Source: Trinickia caryophylli (GTDB lineage: Bacteria > Pseudomonadota > Gammaproteobacteria > Burkholderiales > Burkholderiaceae). From it: a stretch of DNA of 64,000 nucleotides. Position 1 is the first letter of the stretch, and each line of letters starts with the position of its first letter. Positions 7,743 to 16,946 of the stretch are shown piece after piece. The position numbers and the translations under genes are program-made. The stretch is from the NCBI RefSeq assembly GCF_034424545.1, contig NZ_CP139971.1, positions 310,001 through 374,000 on the forward strand, written 5' to 3'. Under the pieces are notes generated by a model. That model worked only from the letters and a program-made list of their open reading frames with translations. It made no database searches and had not been told where the DNA came from.

Positions 7743-10055
7743 ATGGGGTTCATCGAGGACGACAACGTCCAGCAGAAACTGACGCGCGTGAGACCGCCGC
7801 GCGTGAGGATCACCTACGACGTCGAGACGGGCGGAGCCCAGCGGGCGACGCAGCTACCGTTCATCGTCGGCATCGTTGCGGACCTCGCTGGCGACGGGGG
7901 CGGCGCTCAGACGCCGATACCGTACAAGCAGCGCGAGTTCATCGAGATCGATCGCGACAACATTTTCGATGTCATGAAGGCGTCCGGCGCGTGCGTCGAC
8001 CTCGCCCATGTGGCTTTGCCGCCGTCGAACGCGGGTGCTCAGGCCGAGCACGACGGCACGAAGCTCGTGTTCGGCACGCTCGATGATTTCTCGCCGATGC
8101 GGGTGGTCGAGCAGGTGCCGCGACTCAGCTCGCGCAATACGGCGCGGCGCAGCGTTCGGGGGCTGCAGGCCCGCGCCGAGATCGACGACGAGCTCGCCGC
8201 CGTTCTCGATCGTATTTGCTCCCCGGAGCAGGGCGCATTGCGCAAGGCCATCGCAGACAAGTACGCGCCGGGCACGGACAAGACGAAGCCGGGCGGCGAG
8301 CCGGCGTGGGCTGTTCTCGATGTGACGCCCGCGGCAAGCGGCGCGCTCGTCGAGGCCGACAACCTGAGCGCCGAGAACGTGCTGCCGCAACTGATGGGGC
8401 GGTTGATTTCCACACAGCCGCCGGCGCCCGAAGCGCAGGCGGCCGGCGCGCCGAAAACACCCGTCGAAGCTGCGAAGGAAACCGATGCGGGGGATACCGC
8501 GAAGGATGCGCCGAAGGACGGGAACGCACAGAGCCAGGCGGGCGCGGACGCGCCTGCTCGCGGCCCGGGCGCACCCGCCGCCGCGTCCGCCGGCCGGCCC
8601 GTGGACTGGCGCGACGCGCTGGTTCTTATCGGCCATTTCAACGAGACGGTGCTCGCGGCCATTCCGGCCGCGAATCCGCCGGCAAAACGCGCCGCGATCT
8701 GGATCGACGAAGCAGTGGTGGCGATCGATGGCTTCCTCGGCGCGAACCTCGATGCGATCCTTCATGCGCCGTCGTTCCAGCGGCTCGAGTCGACATGGCG
8801 CAGCATCGCCGGTCTCGTTGCGAGCACCGAGACTGGCGAAATGCTGAAGCTCAAGATATTCAACACGCGCCGCGCGGAGTTGTCGAGCGATCTCGAGAAC
8901 GCCGTCGAGTTCGATCAAAGCACGCTTTTCAAGCTGATCTACGAGGCGGAGTACGGAACGCTCGGCGGGCATCCGTTCAGCGTGCTGATTCTCGACTATC
9001 CGATCTCCAACAGCGCCGTGGACGTCGAGTTTCTAAACAAGCTGACGCAGGTGGCAGCGGCCGCGCACGCGCCTCTGATCGCCGGCGCGGACCCCGCGAT
9101 GTTCGCGCTGCAGGACTTCTCGCAACTGGGCAAGCCTCGCGATCTGGCGAAGCTCTTCGAAGGAAACGACTGGATCGCGTTTCGCGAATTCCGCAAAACC
9201 GAAGATTCGCGCTATGCGACGCTCGTGCTGCCGCGTCTGCTGCTGCGCTTGCCGTACGACTATACGGTGACCCCGGTGGGTTTCAACTACGTCGAAGACA
9301 TCTGGTCGGACGGTGCGCGTTCGACAAGCGACGCAAGCAGCGCCGGTACGGAGGGGGCAGCAGCGAAGGCGACGCAGGTCGATGCGGCCAACAAGTTTCT
9401 GTGGGGTAATGCGGCCTATGCGCTCGCGCAGCGGATCACGAATGCGTTCGCGCTTTACCACTGGACGGCCGCGATCCGTGGCGAAGAGGGCGGCGGGCTC
9501 GTCGATGGCCTGCCGCTCTATCAATACCGCAACGATCGCGGCTCGGAAGTGCTCTTCTGTCCGACGGAGGTTGCGATCACGGACCGCCGCGAGAAGGAGC
9601 TCAGCGACCTGGGCTTCATCGCCCTATGCCACAGCAAAGGCTCGTCGCAGGCGGTTTTCTTCGGCTCGCAGACGATCAACAAGCCGATCGTCTACCTCTC
9701 GGACGAAGCCAATGCGAACGCGCAGCTTTCGGCGAGGCTGCCCTACATGCTTGCGGCATCGCGTTTCGCGCACTACGTGAAAGTGATGGTGCGGCGCAAG
9801 ACAGGCGGTTTCCTGAGCCGGGGCGCGCTCGAGGCCTACCTCAACAACTGGATCGCGCAATACGTGCTGCTCGACGACAACGCCACGCAGGACGTCAAGG
9901 CAAGCTATCCGCTGCGCTCGGCCAGCATCGTCGTGACCGACGTTCCCGGTGCGCCGGGCGCCTACAAGGCCACGCTTTTTCTGAAGCCGCATTTCCAGCT
10001 CGAAGAGCTGACCACGTCGATCCGCCTCGTTGCCGATCTGCCGAAGGCGAGCTGA
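7743..10055 (+). CDS. tssBC: T6SS contractile sheath: natural TssB-TssC fusion
   Basis: One 770-residue reading frame carries both sheath subunits, which are normally separate genes. Residues 1 to about 190 are TssB/VipA (MGFIEDDNVQQKLTRVRPPR ... REFIEIDRDNIFDVM ... LDDFSPMRVVEQVP). An Ala/Pro/Gly/Asp-rich linker occupies about 223-287. Residues 288-770 are TssC/VipB (DWRDALVLIGHF ... FSVLILDYP ... LRLPYDYTVTPVGFNYVE ... LEAYLNNWIAQYV). Both halves look complete and there is no internal stop or frameshift. The ATG at 7743 follows a GCGAGG-type site; upstream codons in this frame overlap the sigma54 promoter and are excluded. The sheath polymerises around the Hcp tube and contracts to drive effector delivery. 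This is the first gene of the operon. Confidence 0.9.
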   Translation: MGFIEDDNVQQKLTRVRPPRVRITYDVETGGAQRATQLPFIVGIVADLAGDGGGAQTPIPYKQREFIEIDRDNIFDVMKASGACVDLAHVALPPSNAGAQAEHDGTKLVFGTLDDFSPMRVVEQVPRLSSRNTARRSVRGLQARAEIDDELAAVLDRICSPEQGALRKAIADKYAPGTDKTKPGGEPAWAVLDVTPAASGALVEADNLSAENVLPQLMGRLISTQPPAPEAQAAGAPKTPVEAAKETDAGDTAKDAPKDGNAQSQAGADAPARGPGAPAAASAGRPVDWRDALVLIGHFNETVLAAIPAANPPAKRAAIWIDEAVVAIDGFLGANLDAILHAPSFQRLESTWRSIAGLVASTETGEMLKLKIFNTRRAELSSDLENAVEFDQSTLFKLIYEAEYGTLGGHPFSVLILDYPISNSAVDVEFLNKLTQVAAAAHAPLIAGADPAMFALQDFSQLGKPRDLAKLFEGNDWIAFREFRKTEDSRYATLVLPRLLLRLPYDYTVTPVGFNYVEDIWSDGARSTSDASSAGTEGAAAKATQVDAANKFLWGNAAYALAQRITNAFALYHWTAAIRGEEGGGLVDGLPLYQYRNDRGSEVLFCPTEVAITDRREKELSDLGFIALCHSKGSSQAVFFGSQTINKPIVYLSDEANANAQLSARLPYMLAASRFAHYVKVMVRRKTGGFLSRGALEAYLNNWIAQYVLLDDNATQDVKASYPLRSASIVVTDVPGAPGAYKATLFLKPHFQLEELTTSIRLVADLPKAS

Positions 10056-10080
10056 TTCCACAAGACCCAAGGAACGAACG

Positions 10081-10647
10081 ATGGACCTCATTTTGCTGCA
10101 ACCGGGCGACCCGGACGTGTTCGGCGGCCCCAACAACTGGGGCAACGGCGGGAGCCTGATCGACAACCAATGGCGCGATTCCGTGCTCGCGCTCGGCGAA
10201 TGCATGGAACTCGTGTCGGTGCATCAGGGCATGAAGCAGCAGATCACGACCGACGTCAGCAATTCGGCGCGCACGTCCGGGCGGCCGATCATCACCGAGT
10301 TCACCTGCACGAAGTACGTGGACAAGACCTCGGTGAAGCTTTACGACTACTGCCTGCGGGCCAAGCCGCTCGGCGCCGGGCCGGGTGCGCCGACGAAGCT
10401 CTACATCGCGCGCAACTCGGGCGAGAACACCGGCAACATCATGACGTTCCAACTGCGCGACGCGATTATCAGCGAGATTCAGTTTCAGTCGCATCCGGAC
10501 GACATGCCGACGGAGCAGTTCAAGCTCAACTTCACCGAGATACTTTGGACCTATACGGTCCAGCGCGCCGATACGAAGGCCGCCGGGAATCTCGCGGCGG
10601 GGTGGAGCATCGCACGCAACCGGCCGATCGGGCAATTCACCGACTAG
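10081..10647 (+). CDS. hcp: T6SS inner-tube protein Hcp (TssD)
   Basis: The 188-residue protein shows the Hcp pattern (MDLILLQPGD ... GRPIITEFTCTKYVDKTSVKLYDYCL ... MTFQLRDAIISEIQFQSH ... LNFTEILWTY). Hexameric Hcp rings stack into the tube inside the TssB-TssC sheath and carry small effectors. It lies 25 bases after the sheath gene, with an AAGGAA ribosome site. The N-terminus has a short Gly/Asn-rich insertion (FGGPNNWGNGG) before the first beta strand. Confidence 0.93.
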   Translation: MDLILLQPGDPDVFGGPNNWGNGGSLIDNQWRDSVLALGECMELVSVHQGMKQQITTDVSNSARTSGRPIITEFTCTKYVDKTSVKLYDYCLRAKPLGAGPGAPTKLYIARNSGENTGNIMTFQLRDAIISEIQFQSHPDDMPTEQFKLNFTEILWTYTVQRADTKAAGNLAAGWSIARNRPIGQFTD

Positions 10648-10708
10648 GCGGGGCCGGCCGCGCGTCGCGGGCTGGCTTCCACCGCAATCGATTCAGCGCT
10701 ATCGCCTT

Positions 10709-11110
10709 ATGCACTATCTGTTCGAACGGCTCAACTCGGTCGATTCCGGCCCCGCGCGCGCTCAACCGCTGGCGCAAGCCGTGGCCGCGCAGATCCAGCG
10801 CATCGTTGCCACGCGCCCCCGCGCGGCCGACGATACGAACGATCTGCTCGGCTTCGGCATGTTGAGCGTGGTCGACGTTTCCGCCGCGGGCGGCGCCGGA
10901 TTGCGCCGCTATGCCGCGCGGCTCGCGCGCATGATCGAGCGCTTCGAGCCGCGTCTCGAGAACGTCGAGATCGCACTCGTGCCCGATCGCAATCCGTTGA
11001 TGCCGAACCGGTTGAGCGTCTCGGGCACGCTGCGGCATACCAATGGCGAGGCGTTGCGCGTGCTATTCGATGCCGAGAACGGCATCGCGCTCGAGAGCGA
11101 CCCATCATGA
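10709..11110 (+). CDS. tssE: T6SS baseplate protein TssE
   Basis: A 133-residue gp25-like protein with LFERL at the N-terminus, a central GFGMLSVVDVS segment and the C-terminal pattern RFEPRLENVEIAL followed by LRVSGTL-like strands. TssE links baseplate wedges to the sheath end. Its stop overlaps the tssF start as ATGA, indicating translational coupling. A 61-base gap separates it from hcp. Confidence 0.9.
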   Translation: MHYLFERLNSVDSGPARAQPLAQAVAAQIQRIVATRPRAADDTNDLLGFGMLSVVDVSAAGGAGLRRYAARLARMIERFEPRLENVEIALVPDRNPLMPNRLSVSGTLRHTNGEALRVLFDAENGIALESDPS

Positions 11111-12948
11111 AGCTCACGGACACGACGCTCTCCGATTACTTCAACGCCGAGCTTGCGGCGCTGCGGCAGGATGCGGCCGTTTTCGCGCACAGCTATCCGG
11201 CGGCGGCCGGCGCGCTGGGCATGAGCCAGGGGCGTTCGACCGATCCGCACGTCGAACTGCTCATGCAGTCGTTCGCATTTCTGGCTGGGCGGCTGCGCTA
11301 TCAGCTCGATCTGGGGCAGGCGTCGCTTCCGAATGCGCTGACCGATCATCTCTATCCGCATCTTTGCGCGCCCGTTCCGTCGATGACGGTGGCCGCGCTC
11401 GACGTGAAGCCGGACGGCGCGAATTTTTCGCGCAGGCAGGTGCTCCAGCGCGGGCGTCTCCTCACGGCGCGCGCGCACGATGCGGCGGGCAGGCCCGTCA
11501 GTTGCCGCTTCACCACCTGCTATGAGACGCCGCTCGTGCCGCTCGCGGTCGAATCCATTCAGCTCCTCGCACCGAATCATGCTTCGCTGCACGACGATTG
11601 GCGCGACCCGAACCTGCGCTCGGTGCTGAGCGTGAGGCTGCGCAGCAGCGGCAATGGCGCGTTGCGAGAACTACGCCTCGATACGCTGCGTTTTTATCTG
11701 AACTGCGAGCCGAACGAGCTGCATATCTTCTATGAAATGTTGAAGATCGGGCTCGCGAAGATCGTCGCGCAGCCGCTCGACAGCGAAGGGCGCGCACTGG
11801 GCGCGCCGCAGGAGCTGCCGACCGGCGCGATCAGATGGTGCGGCTTCGACGAGGACGAAGCGATGCTGCAGGCGAGCGCCAATACCCACCCGGGGTATCG
11901 ACTGCTGCAGGAGTACTTCGCCTTTCCGGAGAAGTTTCTGTTCTTCGACGTGCGCGGTCTCGCATTCGATGCCGGCACGAACGCGTTCGATCTGATGTTC
12001 GTCGGTACGCAGCCGCTCGACGTCATCAAGTCGTTGCCGCCGGACCGGTTGCTGCTCAATTGCGTGCCGCTCATCAATCTGTATCCGCAGCGGATCGAAT
12101 CCATCGCGCTCGATCACACCCGCTACGAATACCGGCTCGAGGGCGATGCCTCGAACCATCGGTACTGCGAGATCTATACGCTCACGGAGCTTTATTCGTC
12201 GCGGCCCGGAGAATCGCCGCGTACGCTTGCGCCGTATTTTTCGATGGACGACTTCCAGCGGCTGCGCGCGCAGGACTACTTCTACATGACGCGACGCGAA
12301 GAAGCGCAACTCGGAGACGTACAGGGCACGGAGGTCTACGTGTCGTTCGTCGACGCAACGTTCTCGCTTGCGCGGCCCGCCGATGAAACGCTCAGCGGCG
12401 CGGCGCTGTGCACGAATCGCGACCTGCCCGATCAGATTCGCGTGGGCGCGGTGCTCCGGCTCGAGGGCGCCGGCCCCATTGCGGGCGCATGGGTTGCGAG
12501 CCCCGTCACGTCGCATCAGACGCCGCGCTTGATCGGCGCACGGCCATGGGCGCTCGCGGCCCAGCTTGCGCTGAATCGCCTGTCGCTCGCGGAGGGGCCC
12601 GATCCGCTCGCGGCACTCAAGGATCTGCTCAAGCAGCATATCGGCACGCGCGGGCAGACGGGTTTCAAGCAAATCGACGGCATTCGCGCAATGAGCACGG
12701 CGCGCATCGTGGTGCCGCGCGGCCCGGACGCGTGGCGCGGGTTCATCGACGGCATTCGCGTGGACCTCGCACTCGATCGCGCCAGCTTCGCCGAGACGAG
12801 TGCGATTCTTTTCGGAGACGTCCTGCTGCATTTCTTCGCGCTCTATGGAGCGGTCAATTCCGCTGTGACGCTGCGCGTCAGCGTCAATGACACCAAAGGA
12901 ATTCTTCACGAATGGCCACCGATCGCCGGGGCTCAGCCGCTTCTATAG
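11107..12948 (+). CDS. tssF: T6SS baseplate protein TssF
   Basis: The 613-residue protein begins MKLTDTTLSDYFNAELAALR, the family-typical N-terminus, followed by HVELLMQSFAFLAGRLRYQLD and YPHLCAPVPSMTVAALD. Length matches the VasA/ImpG/TssF family. With TssG and TssK it forms the baseplate wedge that docks on the TssJLM membrane complex. It is coupled to tssE and overlaps tssG by 37 bases. Confidence 0.93.
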   Translation: MKLTDTTLSDYFNAELAALRQDAAVFAHSYPAAAGALGMSQGRSTDPHVELLMQSFAFLAGRLRYQLDLGQASLPNALTDHLYPHLCAPVPSMTVAALDVKPDGANFSRRQVLQRGRLLTARAHDAAGRPVSCRFTTCYETPLVPLAVESIQLLAPNHASLHDDWRDPNLRSVLSVRLRSSGNGALRELRLDTLRFYLNCEPNELHIFYEMLKIGLAKIVAQPLDSEGRALGAPQELPTGAIRWCGFDEDEAMLQASANTHPGYRLLQEYFAFPEKFLFFDVRGLAFDAGTNAFDLMFVGTQPLDVIKSLPPDRLLLNCVPLINLYPQRIESIALDHTRYEYRLEGDASNHRYCEIYTLTELYSSRPGESPRTLAPYFSMDDFQRLRAQDYFYMTRREEAQLGDVQGTEVYVSFVDATFSLARPADETLSGAALCTNRDLPDQIRVGAVLRLEGAGPIAGAWVASPVTSHQTPRLIGARPWALAAQLALNRLSLAEGPDPLAALKDLLKQHIGTRGQTGFKQIDGIRAMSTARIVVPRGPDAWRGFIDGIRVDLALDRASFAETSAILFGDVLLHFFALYGAVNSAVTLRVSVNDTKGILHEWPPIAGAQPLL

Positions 12949-14291
12949 AGGCGTGCCTGTTTTCCGAGCCCGACCGCTTCGACGTGTTTCAGCTCGTACG
13001 GCTGCTGCGCATCCGCGATTCGTCACGGCCGGATGCGGCGGCCGCCCTCAAGCGCAGATTGCGCTGGCGGCTCATGAGCGGCGAGGCGGACACGCGCAGC
13101 TTCGTTCGCTTCGCGCGCCGCCTGCGCTTCAGCGCCGAGCTGTCGGCAGCCTTCCCGGGGCGCGAGCTGACCGCCTGCACAATCATGCCGCAGCAGGGGG
13201 CCGGCCATGACCGGCGTGGGCGGACGGTTCCGGCGCTACCCGCGCCGCTCGCGCCCGGCGAGCACGAGGTGGTGGAACTCAAGACCCCGAATTACTGCGT
13301 CGCGAGCGAACTGGGGCCGCTGCCCGAGCCGTTTCTCGAGTGGGTGCGGGAGCGCACGCGCGACGACGACCGCACGTTCGCCGCATTCCTCGATCTCTTC
13401 AACCATCGCATTCATGTGTTGCGCCATCAGTTGAAGGCGATGCAGGACGTCGCGCTCGACTATGCCTTGCCACAAGATACGCTACAGGCCGACTATCTCG
13501 CGAGCCTTGCCGGCATCGCGTCGCTGAACGCGGAGGCCCAGCTCGCGTTGCCGCGCCGTGCGTGGCTCGGCATGGCCGCCACGCTCGCCGACCCGAGGCG
13601 GGCGGCCGCGCCGGCGCTCGCCGCGTTGCGGCAGTATCTCGGCGCGCCGCGCGCGCGGCTGGTCCCGCTCGTCGGCAACTGGCGCGCCCGCTCGAGTACG
13701 TCGTGGATGGCGCTCGGGCAGGCTTCGACACTCGGGGGCGACGCCGTGCTCGGTACGCGCGTCTGGAACCAGATGGCGAGCGTCTATCTGCGCGTGCCCG
13801 ACATCGATTACGGCAGACTCTGCGCGCTGCTGCCGCCGCGGCGCGAAGAGAGCGGGGAACCCGCGCACGGCGTGGATGCCCGCGGCCCCGCGTGGCCGGC
13901 CGAGCGCAATGAGGGCGCGGGGGAGGCAGGGGCATCTCGCGCCCGAGAGCCCGAGCCGGATCCGCAGCGAGAGGAGCGTTCGTCCCCAATCGACGGCTAC
14001 GAAGGCCTGGCGCAGATGGTCCGTCTGCTTTTCGACCGCAGGGTCGACTGCATCGTTGCGCTGACGACGGACGCCCGTCATCTGCCGCCATCGGTGCTCA
14101 CCGCCACGCCAGGGGTGGGCGCAACGGCGCCATCCGCACCGGCCCTGAACGGTGCACTGGCGGACGGCGTGCCGTACCGGGGCCTGCTGCTCGGGCAGAC
14201 GGCATGGCTCGCGGGCAAGGGCGGTGCGGCGGGCGGCAGGCGGCACGTCCGCTACACGATCGCAGCGGATCCTTCGGGGGCGGCGGCATGA
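12912..14291 (+). CDS. tssG: T6SS baseplate protein TssG
   Basis: The 459-residue protein has the TssG N-terminal pattern (FSEPDRFDVFQLVRLLRI) and the downstream segment FLDLFNHRIHVLRHQLK. It is longer than a typical TssG (about 330-350 residues). The extra length comes from a charged, Pro/Glu/Arg-rich insertion (about residues 305-360) and a C-terminal Gly/Ala-rich tail. It overlaps both neighbours and is part of the TssKFG wedge. Confidence 0.88.
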   Translation: MATDRRGSAASIEACLFSEPDRFDVFQLVRLLRIRDSSRPDAAAALKRRLRWRLMSGEADTRSFVRFARRLRFSAELSAAFPGRELTACTIMPQQGAGHDRRGRTVPALPAPLAPGEHEVVELKTPNYCVASELGPLPEPFLEWVRERTRDDDRTFAAFLDLFNHRIHVLRHQLKAMQDVALDYALPQDTLQADYLASLAGIASLNAEAQLALPRRAWLGMAATLADPRRAAAPALAALRQYLGAPRARLVPLVGNWRARSSTSWMALGQASTLGGDAVLGTRVWNQMASVYLRVPDIDYGRLCALLPPRREESGEPAHGVDARGPAWPAERNEGAGEAGASRAREPEPDPQREERSSPIDGYEGLAQMVRLLFDRRVDCIVALTTDARHLPPSVLTATPGVGATAPSAPALNGALADGVPYRGLLLGQTAWLAGKGGAAGGRRHVRYTIAADPSGAAA

Positions 14292-16939
14292 GCGAGAACG
14301 AGACGATCGGTGCCACCCGGATTGCGCGCATCGGGGCTCCGGCTCCGGCGGTGTTTCTGCACGTTGCGGTTTTCCTGCCCGGCGGGCGGATACTCGGTGC
14401 GGAGACGTTCAGGCTCGTCAAGCTGAGCGGCGAGGAAAAGGTGTCCGAGCCGTTCGAATTCCAGCTCGAGTTGCGAGCCGATACGGTTGCCTCGGGCGCG
14501 CCGCCGCCGCTGCGCTTCGATCAGTTGATCGGGCAATCGATCACGTTCGCGATCGACCGGCCCGACTTCAGCGCGCCGGCCGGTGCCACGCGCGAGATAC
14601 TCGTCGGTGCATCCAACGGGCGGTTTGCGGCCGCGCTCGCGAGCGGCGCCGCCGATCCCACGCTGTCGGTGTTCAACGGCATCGTCACCGCGTTTTCGAT
14701 GAGCGAGCCCGGCGTTTATCGCGCGACCGTCAAGCCGGCTCTCTGGAAGCTGGCGCTCACCAACCGTTATCGCGCGATCGCGCAAAAGAGCGTGGCGCAG
14801 GCAATCGAGACGCTGATGAGCGAGCACGGTGTGCGCTGCACGGTCTCCGGCCTCGGCGGCTCGCACAATCTCGCGCAAACGCGGATCCAGGATTGGCTTC
14901 AGGCCGGCGAATCGGACTTCGCACTGTTGCAGCGGCTGCTTGCAAAGGCACGCATTCACTACTATTTCGAGCACACGGCCAATGCGCACACGGTCGTTTT
15001 CTCGAATGCGGCGCAGTATCCGGCGATTCCTTTCGGCCGGCCGCTGCGCTACACCTATGCGGACATTTCGGCACTGGGGCTCGCGCAGAGCGATGTGATC
15101 TCGCAGTACACGTATGAGCAATCGCTCGTGACGACGGGCGTCGAGTGCGTGCTTGCGCGTCAGCAGGAAACGTGGGACGTGGACGCGATTCCGACGTTCG
15201 AAACCTACGGCGCGCAGCCCGGTGACGCCGGCGTGCTGCCGTTCCGACAGTACAAGCAGTACCAGTACGGCGTCAGCGATTGGCAGGCGCGAGAGCTCGC
15301 GCAGACGGTGGATGCATCGCGGCGGGCATCGGCCGAGCGCTTCAGCGGGGCGAGCACCTGTGCACAGCTTCGCGTCGGGCACAGTTTCACCGTCGTCATG
15401 CCCCAAGGCGGCGCCGCGGGCATGAACGTTCAGCCGACGCTCGACAACCGCCGTTTCGTTGCCACGCACGTTTCGCACGAGGCGGCGGCCGAGGGCGATT
15501 ATCACAACAGCTTCGACGCGACCGATGCGTCGCTGTTGATCACGCCGTTTTCGCTCGAAGAGACGCAGCAAGGTTCGCTGCTCGCCACGGTCGTCAATGC
15601 GGACGGCAGCACGACGCCGAAGACATGGCGATACTATGCGAAGCCCAACTTCGAGATGGGCACGAGTGTCGAGATCGATCGCGATGCGAATCCCACGTCG
15701 ATGCAGGCGAAGGGCGTCTACGTGGCATTCGCGACCGACCGGGGCGCGAGCGGCTCTTCCGCCCCGGTGTGGGTCAAGCTCGCGAGCCATATGCAAACCG
15801 TGCCGGAGGTCGGCGTGACGGTGGTCGTCGCGCGCGCACAGGACGAGTCCGAGCTGCCCGAGATCCAGAGCATCGTCCATGCGAACGGCTCGCGCGTCGT
15901 GACGCCGTCCGGGTGGACGGCCAGCACTTCGATCGGCAACAGTTATTCCACGAGCTACAGCGACGGCAAGAGCATTCGTTTCGGCGCATCGTCGGACGTC
16001 TCGTCGGACCAGACGCTCGAGAACGCGATCGACATCGTCACGGCCGCCTATGCCACGAAGCAGTATCGCGACACGAGCTATTCACAAGGCGCGAGCTACA
16101 GCTACTCGACCTCGGAAGACAAGGAGCAGGGACTGCTGAGCCGGTCGTTTTCGTACGGATCGACCTACGGCAGCAGCTGGGCGGCGCAGCAGGAGAGCTT
16201 TTCCGCAATCGGCAAAACCTACAGTCAAAGCATCGTGGGCGAGTCGAGCCCAAGTGCGGCACAGCCGCAGGCCTCGCCGGATCCGAGCGCCGTGTCGGTC
16301 AGCACGAGCACGGTGCATGGCGATGCCTACAGCGAATCGACGAACCACGGCAACGTCAAGAACCTCTCGACCATCGACGGAAACTCCGCGTCCGAAAACA
16401 CCGTCACGCGCGTGAGTTCCTCGAAGTCCACCGTGACCGAGTCGACTTCCGAATCGCTGACCGGGAAATCGACGAGCAGTGCCGTCACGGGCATGTCGAG
16501 CAACACCAACGTCGTCGGCGTCTCCGACGACGCTTCGACGATCGGCGTGTCGGTGAGCCGCTCGACGATCGGCGTGCAACGCAGCCTCGGCATGACGGGC
16601 AGCACGAGCGCCATCAACATGACGGGGGCCTCGTCGTCCGTCGCGATGACGGGCGAGCAAACCGCGGTCAACATGGTCGGCGTGTCCACGACCGTCGACA
16701 TGCAGGGCTCGTCGAGTTCGGTGAGCCTCGTCGGCAGCGCAACGCGCCTGAATCTCTCGGGCGAGAGCATGGATGTCACGCTGGCAGGCGTCCAGACGCA
16801 AGTCTCCATGTCGAGCGAAAGCCACATCATTTCGTTCATGGGGCCGGGGCTGCGCATGAGCGAAGAGGCCGAAACGCCCGAAGTGAAGATGTCGAACGCG
16901 ACGATCACGATCGTCGGCATCATTCAGATCTATCTGTGA
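14288..16939 (+). CDS. vgrG: T6SS spike protein VgrG (TssI) with nonapeptide-repeat needle
   Basis: The 883-residue protein has an N-terminal gp27-like domain (SEPFEFQLELRAD; FNGIVTAFSM; RIQDWLQAGESDFALLQRLL; YYFEHTANAHTVVFSNAAQY), then a gp5-like OB part (GMNVQPTLDNRRFVATHVSH; MQTVPEVGVTVVVA). A Ser/Tyr/Thr-rich region (about 540-690) follows. The C-terminal 180 residues repeat every nine residues as x4-[IVL]-x-[ML]-x-G (SSSVAMTG, QTAVNMVG, STTVDMQG, SSSVSLVG, ATRLNLSG), which would form a triangular beta-prism needle. No catalytic extension is obvious. ATGA overlap with tssG. Confidence 0.9.
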   Translation: MSENETIGATRIARIGAPAPAVFLHVAVFLPGGRILGAETFRLVKLSGEEKVSEPFEFQLELRADTVASGAPPPLRFDQLIGQSITFAIDRPDFSAPAGATREILVGASNGRFAAALASGAADPTLSVFNGIVTAFSMSEPGVYRATVKPALWKLALTNRYRAIAQKSVAQAIETLMSEHGVRCTVSGLGGSHNLAQTRIQDWLQAGESDFALLQRLLAKARIHYYFEHTANAHTVVFSNAAQYPAIPFGRPLRYTYADISALGLAQSDVISQYTYEQSLVTTGVECVLARQQETWDVDAIPTFETYGAQPGDAGVLPFRQYKQYQYGVSDWQARELAQTVDASRRASAERFSGASTCAQLRVGHSFTVVMPQGGAAGMNVQPTLDNRRFVATHVSHEAAAEGDYHNSFDATDASLLITPFSLEETQQGSLLATVVNADGSTTPKTWRYYAKPNFEMGTSVEIDRDANPTSMQAKGVYVAFATDRGASGSSAPVWVKLASHMQTVPEVGVTVVVARAQDESELPEIQSIVHANGSRVVTPSGWTASTSIGNSYSTSYSDGKSIRFGASSDVSSDQTLENAIDIVTAAYATKQYRDTSYSQGASYSYSTSEDKEQGLLSRSFSYGSTYGSSWAAQQESFSAIGKTYSQSIVGESSPSAAQPQASPDPSAVSVSTSTVHGDAYSESTNHGNVKNLSTIDGNSASENTVTRVSSSKSTVTESTSESLTGKSTSSAVTGMSSNTNVVGVSDDASTIGVSVSRSTIGVQRSLGMTGSTSAINMTGASSSVAMTGEQTAVNMVGVSTTVDMQGSSSSVSLVGSATRLNLSGESMDVTLAGVQTQVSMSSESHIISFMGPGLRMSEEAETPEVKMSNATITIVGIIQIYL

Positions 16940-16946
16940 GCGCGTG

